Shown here piece after piece: positions 24,107 to 31,908 of a stretch of DNA of 34,963 nt; the stretch's first letter is position 1; each line of letters begins with the position of its first letter. Location: the NCBI GenBank assembly GCA_046094425.1, contig JBJTHI010000194.1, positions 1-34,963 of the forward strand, in the 5' to 3' direction. The notes under the pieces were generated by a model that saw nothing but the letters and a program-made list of their open reading frames with translations, was not told the origin of the DNA and ran no database searches. Source of the DNA: JANPCX01 sp046094425. Lineage in GTDB: Bacteria > Pseudomonadota > Gammaproteobacteria > Burkholderiales > Burkholderiaceae_C. The translations under genes and the position numbers were made by a program.

Positions 24107-26640
24107 CGCGCCACCAGCCGTGTGGTGCGCACGTTGCGCGCAGCCCAGGCCCCGACCAGCACCGCCACGATCATCACCAGCCCTTGGGCGATGCCGGTGG
24201 CAAAAGACAGCACGCCCAGGGAGAACAGCAGTTTCAGCAGCAGCGTCATCGTGGCTGCGCCGATGAGAGCGCCAATCAAGCCGCCGCGCCCACCGTTGAA
24301 TGAGGTGCCGCCAATGGCAATGGCCGCAAAAGCGGTGATCAGGTAAGAGGTGCCCGCGTTTGGATCGCCAGACGCGGTCAGCGCCGTCAGCGCGTAGCCC
24401 GCCAGGCCGTACATCCCCCCTGCAGCAATGTAGGCCAGCAGCCGCACGCACCGCACCGAGATGCCGGCCAGTTCGGCAGCCGATTCGTCAGCGCCCACGG
24501 CGTAAAGCGCCACGCCCCAGTCGGTGCGCTGCACCAGCAGCCACATGGCCCCGACCACGAGCGTGATCAGTCCAGCCACCGGCAGCCAGCCGCCGATGGT
24601 GCCGGTCATGCCGTCGGCGATGAAGTCCGGCACGCTGCCGCCGGGTATCTCAAGAATCAGCAGGGCGATGCCGGAGCAGGCAATCATGGTTCCCAGCGTC
24701 GCCGTGACCGACTGCAGCCTTCCGTAGGCGACCAGCAGGCCGTTGACCGCGCCGACCGTCATGCCTGCGGCCAGCACGATGGCCAGCGCGGCGAGCGGCG
24801 CCCAGGGTCCTTCGGTCGGGCCGGTGGCGATCAGCACATTCGCCAGTGACACGACGCCAGCCACGGACAGGTCGAACCCGCGCGTCAGCACCACGAGTGT
24901 GGCCCCGGCCGCGGCCAATGCCAAGGGCAGGGTGTTGTTCAGCAAATCAGTCATGGACGACAAGGTGAGCGCGCCTGGGTAGCGAGCGCCGTAGATCGCA
25001 AACAGCACCACAAAAACTGCGGCGGCGATCAGTGCGCCTTTGTCAGCGATTTGCGCAAATGGGCGCGCAGCCTTGGCTTGGGTCTCAAGCGCTGGACTTG
25101 CTGCTGAACTCGTCGTGACAGCCGCTGCCCGCTCGCTGCCGTGGCCCGAAGCCAGCGTCACCAAGCCGGCCTCGGTCAACTGAGGGCCCGAGAGCTCGCC
25201 GGCGATGGAGCCGCTGTAGACGACGAGGCAGCGATCGACGAGTCCGACCAGCTCTTCGAGCTCGGTGGAATACATGAGCACGCTGCCGCCCTCTTCGGCA
25301 AAGCGCCGGATGACGCCATAAATGACCTGCTTGGTGCCCACGTCCACGCCGCGTGTCGGGTCGAATAGCACCAGGGTTCGTGCACCGCTGAGCAGCACCC
25401 GGGCCAGCAGCGCTTTTTGTTGGTTGCCGCCTGACAGCGCCGACATCGGCATCTTCAGCAACCGCTCAGCGAGCTCGACACGTTGCGCCTGCGCGGCCAC
25501 GCTCTGACCTTCGCGCACACGGTCGATCAGGCCGAAATGCTGCAGTCGCTCCAGAGCCGCGAGAGAAATATTGGGGGTGACCCCCAGGCCGAGGAACACG
25601 CCCTCGGTCTTGCGCTCTTCGGGCAGGAAGGCAATGCCGCAGCGCAGGGCCTCGGCGGGAGAGTTGAAGTCGACCGCCTTCCCATCGACTTCGACGGTGC
25701 CTGCGTTGCGCACCGCTGCGCCGCCCAGCAGGCGCAGGAGCTCACGTTGGCCTTGGCCCTCCAGGCCCGCCACGCCCACGATCTCGCCACGGCGCAGTGC
25801 CAGGTTGATGGGCGTGACACCTTGGCCGGCAAGGGCGCGCGCGCTCAGCGCCACTTCGCCTGCGGTGGCCGCCGTGGTTGCAGACCCCGCGGTGTGCTGC
25901 GCGCCCGGTGCAACACCCACCATCGCAGCAAAGACATCGGCATCTGAGATGCTGGCCAGCTCAACCGTCGAAATGCACTCGCCGTTGCGCAGAATCGTCG
26001 CCCGTCGACAGAGCCGCCGCACCTCGGCCATGCGGTGTGAGATGTAGAGGATGCCGGTGCCTGCGACGGCCATGCGTTCAATCTGGCCAAACAGCCACTC
26101 AGGCTCGGCCAGTGCTGCAGTGGGCTCGTCGAGGATCAAAAGGCGAGGGCGGTGCTTCAAGGCCCGCACGATTTCGATGCGCTGCTTCTGCGCCAGCGAG
26201 AGCTCTTCTACCAGGGCGTGAACCGGAATGTCCGCGGCGCCAAATTCTTCGAGTATCGCGGCAGCAGCACGCTGGTTGGCTTGGACCGGGCTACGCCCTG
26301 CCAAGCCCTTGACCAGCCGGGGCAGCATCAAGTTGTCGGCCACACTCAGATTCGGCAGCAGGCTTAGCTCTTGGAACGCGGTGGCTACGCCCGCAGTCCG
26401 CGCTTGCATCAGGCTCTGCGGCTCAAAAGGCGCGCCCTCGATCTCGATACGACCCTCGTCAGGTCGCACGATGCCACTGAGGATCTTGACCAGTGTCGAC
26501 TTGCCCGCGCCGTTTTCGCCCAGCAGGGCCAGCACTTCGCCAGCCCGAACCTGCAGCGAGACCTGGTTCAGCGCGACGGTCGCGCCGTAGGACTTAACCA
26601 GCCCGGTGGCGTGCAAGACAACAATATGCTCCAAACCCAA
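24103..26640 (-). CDS. Fused ribose-type ABC transporter: double ATPase plus permease
   Basis: 845 residues. The first part (about 1-500) is an RbsA-like double ATPase. The first nucleotide-binding domain is intact: Walker A GENGAGKS at 41-48, the signature LSLAQKQRIEI and Walker B LLILDEPTAAL. The second has the usual degenerate Walker A (GLEGQGQRE), the signature LSGGNQQKA and an altered Walker B LVLFDPTRGVD. From about residue 530 an RbsC-like permease follows, with FDLSVAGVVSLANVLIA and ITAFAAIAIGGTSFNGGRGGLIGALIGAATM. No stop or frameshift separates the parts, so it is a true fusion. The TTG at 26640 is the longest start; a TTG at 26616 is also possible. It is first in the operon, about 20 nt after the predicted transcription start. 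Confidence 0.87.
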   Translation of the reverse strand: MGLEHIVVLHATGLVKSYGATVALNQVSLQVRAGEVLALLGENGAGKSTLVKILSGIVRPDEGRIEIEGAPFEPQSLMQARTAGVATAFQELSLLPNLSVADNLMLPRLVKGLAGRSPVQANQRAAAAILEEFGAADIPVHALVEELSLAQKQRIEIVRALKHRPRLLILDEPTAALAEPEWLFGQIERMAVAGTGILYISHRMAEVRRLCRRATILRNGECISTVELASISDADVFAAMVGVAPGAQHTAGSATTAATAGEVALSARALAGQGVTPINLALRRGEIVGVAGLEGQGQRELLRLLGGAAVRNAGTVEVDGKAVDFNSPAEALRCGIAFLPEERKTEGVFLGLGVTPNISLAALERLQHFGLIDRVREGQSVAAQAQRVELAERLLKMPMSALSGGNQQKALLARVLLSGARTLVLFDPTRGVDVGTKQVIYGVIRRFAEEGGSVLMYSTELEELVGLVDRCLVVYSGSIAGELSGPQLTEAGLVTLASGHGSERAAAVTTSSAASPALETQAKAARPFAQIADKGALIAAAVFVVLFAIYGARYPGALTLSSMTDLLNNTLPLALAAAGATLVVLTRGFDLSVAGVVSLANVLIATGPTEGPWAPLAALAIVLAAGMTVGAVNGLLVAYGRLQSVTATLGTMIACSGIALLILEIPGGSVPDFIADGMTGTIGGWLPVAGLITLVVGAMWLLVQRTDWGVALYAVGADESAAELAGISVRCVRLLAYIAAGGMYGLAGYALTALTASGDPNAGTSYLITAFAAIAIGGTSFNGGRGGLIGALIGAATMTLLLKLLFSLGVLSFATGIAQGLVMIVAVLVGAWAARNVRTTRLVAR

Positions 26641-26666
26641 AACCCTGTTTTTGCTTAGAATCTGGC

Positions 26667-26695
26667 AGTCTATCGATCGACCGATAGGTCGTCAA
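26667..26695 (-). promoter_or_regulatory. Sigma-70 type promoter of the ribose-type/second oxygenase operon
   Basis: On the minus strand the -35 box TTGACG (26690-26695) and the -10 box TAGACT (26667-26672) are separated by 17 nt, the ideal spacing. Transcription would start near 26660 and run into the fused transporter gene. The palindrome at 26670-26687 overlaps the spacer and -10 box, so a bound repressor would block polymerase. Confidence 0.62.
26670..26687. promoter_or_regulatory. 18-bp near-palindrome, probable TetR-family operator (site 2)
   Basis: CTATCGATCGACCGATAG has one asymmetric base pair and differs from site 1 (15491-15508) at one position. Read on the minus strand, the 18-mer plus ACT match site 1 in 20 of 21 bases. 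It lies in the 203-bp gap between the fused transporter gene and the divergent TetR gene, within the promoter spacer. It is probably bound by that TetR protein. Confidence 0.68.
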
Positions 26696-26843
26696 TCACT
26701 GGTTTTCGGGCGAATATCAGCGGGTGGCTGTGGCTCCGTGAAAAAGTCCCGGATCTGATCGTGAGTGATGGCGTGACCAAGGCGTGAAGGCACAAGGTCG
26801 CATCTTGCAGTGCTGCGTACACGTCGAATAAGGGGTAGGAAAA

Positions 26844-27479
26844 GTGCCAAACACCATGAGCGGGGAACTGTTGGACGACGTCGCGACTGAGCGCGAGGGA
26901 GCCGCACGCATCCGGCGGGCGGCCATTGCGTTGTTTCGTGCGCGCGGATTTCATGGCACCTCGGTGCGCCAACTGGCGGAAGCTGCCGACATGGAAAGCG
27001 CGAGCCTGTATTACCACTACCCCTCCAAGCAGTCGCTGTTGGTGGACTTGTTCCACCACACCATGAACGCGCTCATCGAGGGAATCGAGCAGGCCATCGC
27101 GAGCCAGGTCGATGCGATTGCGCGGTTGCGCGCTGCGGTGCTGTTTCACGTTCACTTTCACATTTACCGCCAGGATGAGGCATTGATCAGTCACAGCGAG
27201 TTGCGTGCATTGATTGATCCGGATCGCGCGGCCATCATCGCCAAACGCGATCGTTATGAGAACGTGTTTCGCGCAGTGCTCGAGGCGGGCCGAGAGGAGG
27301 GTGTGTTCGAGTTCGAGGATGCTGCACTGACATCCACCGCCATGCTGATGATGTGCAGCGGCGTCTCGGACTGGTTCGGTGGGCGCGGGCGGCTCAGCGC
27401 CGAGGCTGTTGCAGCTGGCTATGCGGACATGGTGTTGAGAATGGTGCGGGTAGGTGCTCGCCCTGCGTTGTCGGTATGA
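26844..27479 (+). CDS. TetR/AcrR-family transcriptional regulator
   Basis: 211 residues with a GTG start (AGGA upstream); an ATG at 26856 would shorten it by 4. The N-terminal TetR helix-turn-helix is GTSVRQLAEAADMESASLYYHYPSKQSLL (about 39-67). The C-terminal part is helical, with HSELRALIDPDRAAIIAKRDRYE, as in ligand-binding TetR regulators of lipid or aromatic catabolism. It is divergent from the fused transporter operon and overlaps livG by 4 bp (ATGA), so it is co-transcribed with livGF. The two 18-bp palindromes at 15491 and 26670 are its likely operators, released on binding a pathway intermediate, possibly a CoA ester. Confidence 0.87.
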   Translation: MPNTMSGELLDDVATEREGAARIRRAAIALFRARGFHGTSVRQLAEAADMESASLYYHYPSKQSLLVDLFHHTMNALIEGIEQAIASQVDAIARLRAAVLFHVHFHIYRQDEALISHSELRALIDPDRAAIIAKRDRYENVFRAVLEAGREEGVFEFEDAALTSTAMLMMCSGVSDWFGGRGRLSAEAVAAGYADMVLRMVRVGARPALSV

Positions 27480-28249
27480 CGGCGTTGCCCAGCGCAACCA
27501 CGGGTTCGCTGCTGCAACTGCGTGCGGTGCGCAAGCACTTCGGCGGAGTGCGGGCCAGCGATGGTGTCGATATGGACGTGCCGAGGGGTTCGATCGTGGG
27601 GCTCATTGGTCCCAACGGCTCGGGCAAAACCACCTTGTTCAACCTCGTCACCGGCAGTTTGACGCCGGACAGCGGCCAGATCCTTTTCGCTGGACGCGAC
27701 ATCACTGAGCTTGGGCCAGCACCTACAGCCCGATTAGGCCTGTTGCGTACCTTCCAGCAGGCCAGTGTGTACGCAGGCATGACCTGCCTGCAATGTCTTC
27801 TTACTAGCGGCAGGCGCACGGCAGAGCCGCTGAGTGCCCTGTGGCGGCGACCGGCTGCGGCAGATGAGCAGCGTGCTGCGGAGCTGCTTGCGCTGGTGGG
27901 CCTGACCAGCAAAGCAGGGCAACTGGCTGGCGAGTTGTCGTACGGCCAGCGTAAGTTGTTAGAGCTGGCCATGGCCTTGATGAACCAGCCGAAGCTGCTG
28001 TTGTTGGACGAACCGACGGCCGGTGTCAGTCCAGCGCTGATTCCTGAGCTGGTGCAGCACCTTCGCCACGCACACTCGGCCCTGGGCATCACACTGCTGA
28101 TCATCGAGCACAACGTGCCGGTAGTCATGGATTTGGCACAGCACATCTATTGCATGGCGCACGGACGTGTGCTGGCCTCTGGCTCCCCTGCGCAGGTGCG
28201 TGCCGACGAGCGGGTACTGCAAGCCTACCTCGGCGCTGCTGCGGCATGA
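27476..28249 (+). CDS. livG: ABC transporter ATP-binding protein LivG
   Basis: 257 residues from the ATG at 27476, within the TetR stop codon; further upstream the frame only shadows the TetR gene. Walker A is GPNGSGKT, the signature is LSYGQRKLLELAMAL and Walker B is LLLLDEPTAGVSP, followed by the LivG-type LLIIEHNVPVVMDLAQHIYCMAHGRVLASGSPAQV. It should energise the LivH/LivM permease encoded at 12270-14139, since no other HAAT permease is present. It overlaps livF by 4 bp. Confidence 0.9.
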   Translation: MTALPSATTGSLLQLRAVRKHFGGVRASDGVDMDVPRGSIVGLIGPNGSGKTTLFNLVTGSLTPDSGQILFAGRDITELGPAPTARLGLLRTFQQASVYAGMTCLQCLLTSGRRTAEPLSALWRRPAAADEQRAAELLALVGLTSKAGQLAGELSYGQRKLLELAMALMNQPKLLLLDEPTAGVSPALIPELVQHLRHAHSALGITLLIIEHNVPVVMDLAQHIYCMAHGRVLASGSPAQVRADERVLQAYLGAAAA

Positions 28250-29022
28250 TGCGGTCGGCAACCGATACCCAAGCGGCCAGTGCCGATGCAGCATCGGCAT
28301 TTGCACAACCTTTGCTGCGGATTCATGATTTGCATGCCGGGTATGGTTCTACTGATGTGGTGCATGGCGTCGATCTGACGCTGGATGCCGGAAGCTCAAT
28401 GTGCTTGGTCGGTCCAAACGGCGCGGGCAAGTCCACCGTGCTCAACGCCGTGTTTGGTCTGGCCAACGTACACCGCGGCCAAATTCGTGTCGGCTCGGCT
28501 GATTTGCGACAACTGTCCGCAGCGGCCCGGTTGCGTGACGTGGGTATCGCCTATGTGCTGCAGGAGGATGCGATCTTTGCGGACTTGTCTGTAGAGCAAA
28601 ACCTGCGTCTGGGTGGCTACTTGATGCGGGATCGGCGGTGCATTCAGGATGCGGTGGATCGGGTGTTGCAGCAGTACCCGCCGCTGGCAGCGCGGAGCAA
28701 GCAGCGCGCAGGCGTGTTGTCCGGTGGGGAACGACGGACGCTGGAGATTGCCCGCGCACTGATGATGCGGCCACGCCTGCTGTTGATTGACGAACCTTCC
28801 ATCGGTTTGGATCCGCATTCCGTGCGCCAAGTGTTCGATTTGCTGCACGTTCTGGTCGCAGCGGGCGACACGTCGGTGCTACTGGTCGAGCAAAATGTGC
28901 GCGAGGGTCTGGCGTTTGCCCATCAAGGGCTGGTGCTGGTGGGTGGACGGGTCGTCATGGTGGGCCCTGGCACGGAGTTGATGCGCGATCGCACGGTGGG
29001 TCAGATATTCCTCGGTCGCTGA
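28246..29022 (+). CDS. livF: ABC transporter ATP-binding protein LivF
   Basis: 258 residues from the ATG at 28246, overlapping the livG stop (ATGA); a second ATG follows at once. Walker A is GPNGAGKS, the signature LSGGERRTLEIARAL and Walker B LLLIDEPSIGLDP. LivF-type ends are ILDLHAGYG-like RIHDLHAGYGSTDVVHGVDL at the N-terminus and LLVEQNVREGLAFAHQGLVLVGGRVVMVGPG at the C-terminus. It is the last gene of the TetR-livG-livF operon and the last gene of the catabolic island before the insertion-sequence remnant. Confidence 0.9.
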   Translation: MMRSATDTQAASADAASAFAQPLLRIHDLHAGYGSTDVVHGVDLTLDAGSSMCLVGPNGAGKSTVLNAVFGLANVHRGQIRVGSADLRQLSAAARLRDVGIAYVLQEDAIFADLSVEQNLRLGGYLMRDRRCIQDAVDRVLQQYPPLAARSKQRAGVLSGGERRTLEIARALMMRPRLLLIDEPSIGLDPHSVRQVFDLLHVLVAAGDTSVLLVEQNVREGLAFAHQGLVLVGGRVVMVGPGTELMRDRTVGQIFLGR

Positions 29023-29116
29023 GGCGCCGTGAAACGGTAGACCGGTGGCCACAGCGCTATTGATGCTGCTACGAAGTCGAACTATGGTAAGGTAAATTAA
29101 CCCGCAGCTGTTCAGT

Positions 29117-30440
29117 GGCACTTCTATAAATCCAGTTCCAAGTCGCAGCTACCGCTGCAAGACCGCCAATTTTTGGCTTTCACGCAATCGCATCTCTTTT
29201 GACAGCGCTGTGAAGCGCTTTTCTCGCTCAAGTGGCCCCCTTGCGGGGTCTGTTTGCCCCACCCTCATGTCGGCTCCGCCATTGTGGGCGCGCCTATCCT
29301 GGCAAAGTCAAATGCTTTTTTGCGAATGAGCACCTCAATGCAGCCGAGGTTGTAGTCCAAATTCATCAGCACCACACCCACCTTGGCCCGCGCGACGCCA
29401 ATGCTGCGCAAGAAGATGCCGCCCATGCTGTTCTCCATGTGTCTCCGGTCCAAACACATGCTCCACCCGCGTACGCACACGCGACTTGGCCTTGCTGCTG
29501 ACCTCTTGCACCTGTGTCAGCGGCGAACCCCGGTAGGCTCGCTCGTGTATCTGGCTGATGTGCCCGCTGACTTGCAGGCGCTGCTCTCGCTCTTCTGAGC
29601 GGCAAGCACTGTCGGCCCACAGCTGCTTGCCAGCCGCGCCCTCATCACGCAACACCGCCTCCAGCACTTGGCTGTCATGCACACTGGCGTCGGTGCAAGC
29701 GTGCTTGGTAATGAGCCTGGTGTCTTTATCGATGCTGATGTGACTCTTGTAGCCGTGGTGGCTTTGCCCGCCTTTCTTGGTCCAGCGCGCATCGGTGTTT
29801 TTGTGGGCCAGCTTGTTGGGGTGCTCGGTATCTTGTCCCCACTGCAAGTGGCACAGCCCCTGATTTGACCAGTGCGTTGTCTTCTTGGTCATTGCGCTGG
29901 ATGAGTACGGGTACGAAAGTGGCATCAATGATTTGGCCGCTTTGCAGTTCAACCCCCATCCCAGCAAGCGCTTGGCTCAGTCGATCAAACAATGCATCGG
30001 CCAGTTGGTGTTCTTTGAGGGCTTCCCGAAAGGCCCAGACGGTGCGTGCGTCGGGAACGTTGCCCGCCAACTCCACACCCAAAAACCGCATGAAGGACAG
30101 ACGGTCTGTGACTTGCTATTGCAGGCGTTCGTCCGAGAGGTTGTGCAGGCACTGCAAGATGAGCATCTTGAACATGAGAATGCGGCAGGTGGGTTTGCGC
30201 CCGGCGCCGCTTTTGCGCTCTTTGTTGTCCAGCTGCTGCAAGATGGGGCGAAATGGCTCCCAGTCGATGATGGCGTTCAAGCGCTCCAGCGGGTCGCCCG
30301 CAAGACTGAGGCTGGCGTAGCGGTTCTCAAGATCGAAGAGGTTGTTTTGCATGGCGCGGCTGGTGTTTTTGGTTCAGCCTCTACAACGCTTGCGAGGCGC
30401 TTGTCGCAGACAGAACTTCAGGGGAATTTATAGAAGTTCC
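29117..30440 (-). mobile_element. Degraded IS5-group insertion sequence
   Basis: The 1324-bp element is bounded by inverted repeats: left GGCACTTCTATAAAT (29117-29131) and right ATTTATAGAAGTTCC (30426-30440), matching in 14 of 15 positions. Its only content is a broken transposase gene on the minus strand. Length and transposase type fit the IS5 group of the IS5 family. I could not define a target-site duplication. It sits exactly at the border between the catabolic island and the manC-galE genes, and its right end is 1 bp from the manC stop codon. It can no longer move by itself. Confidence 0.82.
29265..30352 (-). pseudogene. IS5-group transposase, broken by one stop and two frameshifts
   Basis: The N-terminal domain (SLAGDPLERLNAIIDWEPFRP, then KSGAGRKPTCRILMFKMLILQCLHNLSDERLQ) ends at a TAG at 30116-30118 where the family has Tyr. 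Reading continues in frame (FMRFLGVELAGNVPDARTVWAFREAL, IDATFVPVLIQRNDQEDNALVKSG) until a 1-nt shift near 29842. It then runs on in a second frame (GQDTEHPNKLAHKNTDARWTKKGGQSHHGYKSHISID, RVEHVFGPETH). A second shift near 29430-29450 leads to MGGIFLRSIGVARAKVGVVLMNLDYNL. The DDE catalytic segments are recognisable in pieces. No functional protein is expected. Confidence 0.85.
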
Positions 30441-30441
30441 C

Positions 30442-31890
30442 TCAACTCACCCGGCCATAGGTGTCTTCAAACCGAACAATGTCGTCTTCGCCCAAATAGC
30501 TGCCCGATTGCACTTCAATGATTTCCAGCGGCACTTTGCCCGGGTTGGCCAGGCGGTGCACTTGGCCCACGGGGATGTAGGTGCTTTGGTTTTCGGTCAG
30601 CAGAAGTACCTGGTCGCCATTGGTCACTTCAGCGGTGCCGGTCACCACAATCCAGTGCTCCGCGCGGTGGTGGTGTTTTTGCAAACTCAAACTTGCACCG
30701 GGTTTGACCATGATGCGTTTGACTTGAAAGCGTGAGCCCGAGTCGATGCTGTCGTACCAACCCCAAGGCCGGTGTACTTGTCGATGCAGATTTTGTTCAC
30801 TGCGGCCCGAGCTTTGCAGTTGCCCCACGATGTGTTTGATTTCTTGGCTGCGGCTGCGCGGGGCCACCATGACGGCATCGGGTGTCTCCACAATCACCAC
30901 GTCGTTCAGGCCGATCGCCCCCACCAGGCGGCTGGTGGCGTGGATCAGGCTGTTTTGGCAGTCGTATAGGAGGGCGTCACCACTGCTGCCGTTGCCTTGT
31001 GCGTCTTTGTTGGCCACTTGCCAGACGGCGTCCCAGGCACCCAGGTCAGACCAGCCCGCATTCAAAGGCACCATGCGTAAATCAAACTCTGGTGCGCTGG
31101 GGCATTTCTCCATGACGGCATAGTCCACCGATTCGGACGGCACGGCGGCAAACTCTGCTTTGCCGGGGCGGACGAAACTGGTGTCCGAGGTGCGTGCATT
31201 CCACGCTGCTTGGGTGGCCGCCAAAATATCAGGCCGAAAACGTTCCAGGGCCTTGAGCCACACCGAGGCCTTCACCACGAACATGCCGCTGTTCCAGTAG
31301 TAGTGGCCTTCATCCACATAACGTTGCGCGGTCGCAGCATCAGGCTTTTCTACAAACGCTGCCACGTGCTGGAGACCAGGGGCGTCACCTTGGACGCGGA
31401 TGTAGCCAAAACCGGTTTCAGGACGATCGGGGGTGATGCCCAAAATCACGATGGAACCTTGGGCGGCTTGCTGTGCAGCAGCGCGCACAGCAGCAGTGAA
31501 TGCAGCCTCGTTGGTGACAGTTTGGTCAGCGGGCGTCACCACCAGCACCGGGTCGCCCAACGTGGCTTGCGCGTGCAAAGCGGCCAGCGTCATGGCCGGT
31601 GCGGTGTTGCGGCCCAGGGGCTCTAGCAGCAATTGCGCTTGGGTTTGTTGCAGCTCGCGCAGTTGGTCGAGGGCCAAAAAGCGGTGCTCTTCATTGCCAA
31701 CGACGCAGGGACTCAGCACCTTCAGGTCATCGTTGGCGATTGAAGCCAAACGCTGGGCCGCTTGTTGAAACAAACTTTGGTTGCCTTGCAATATCAAGAA
31801 TTGCTTGGGGTACTGGGCGCGCGACAGTGGCCACAACCGCGTACCGCTGCCACCAGCCATGATGACGGGAAGGACTTGTACTTTGTTCAT
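30442..31890 (-). CDS. manC: Mannose-1-phosphate guanylyltransferase / mannose-6-phosphate isomerase
   Basis: 482 residues from the ATG at 31890; an ATG at 31905 and a TTG at 31908 are in frame upstream. The N-terminal nucleotidyltransferase domain shows VLPVIMAGGSGTRLWPLSRAQYPKQFL (about 7-33), with TPADQTV and EKPDAATAQRYV further on. The C-terminal cupin domain of type II phosphomannose isomerases shows RPWGWYDSIDSGSRFQVKRI, LSLQKHHHRAEHWIVVTGTAEV and STYIPVGQVHRLANPGKVPLEIIEVQSG. It makes GDP-mannose for exopolysaccharide or other glycans. It follows galE by 18 bp in one operon. The insertion sequence lies 1 bp beyond its stop but has not cut the gene. Confidence 0.93.
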   Translation of the reverse strand: MNKVQVLPVIMAGGSGTRLWPLSRAQYPKQFLILQGNQSLFQQAAQRLASIANDDLKVLSPCVVGNEEHRFLALDQLRELQQTQAQLLLEPLGRNTAPAMTLAALHAQATLGDPVLVVTPADQTVTNEAAFTAAVRAAAQQAAQGSIVILGITPDRPETGFGYIRVQGDAPGLQHVAAFVEKPDAATAQRYVDEGHYYWNSGMFVVKASVWLKALERFRPDILAATQAAWNARTSDTSFVRPGKAEFAAVPSESVDYAVMEKCPSAPEFDLRMVPLNAGWSDLGAWDAVWQVANKDAQGNGSSGDALLYDCQNSLIHATSRLVGAIGLNDVVIVETPDAVMVAPRSRSQEIKHIVGQLQSSGRSEQNLHRQVHRPWGWYDSIDSGSRFQVKRIMVKPGASLSLQKHHHRAEHWIVVTGTAEVTNGDQVLLLTENQSTYIPVGQVHRLANPGKVPLEIIEVQSGSYLGEDDIVRFEDTYGRVS

Positions 31891-31908
31891 GAGATCAACT
31901 CGCATCAA

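Noticed and set aside
24107..24451. N-terminal extension of the second ribose-type permease
   Set aside because: The extra residues lie in the fused gene and read as Arg/Gly/His-rich shadow sequence; the ATG at 24106 with ATGA overlap is the sensible start.
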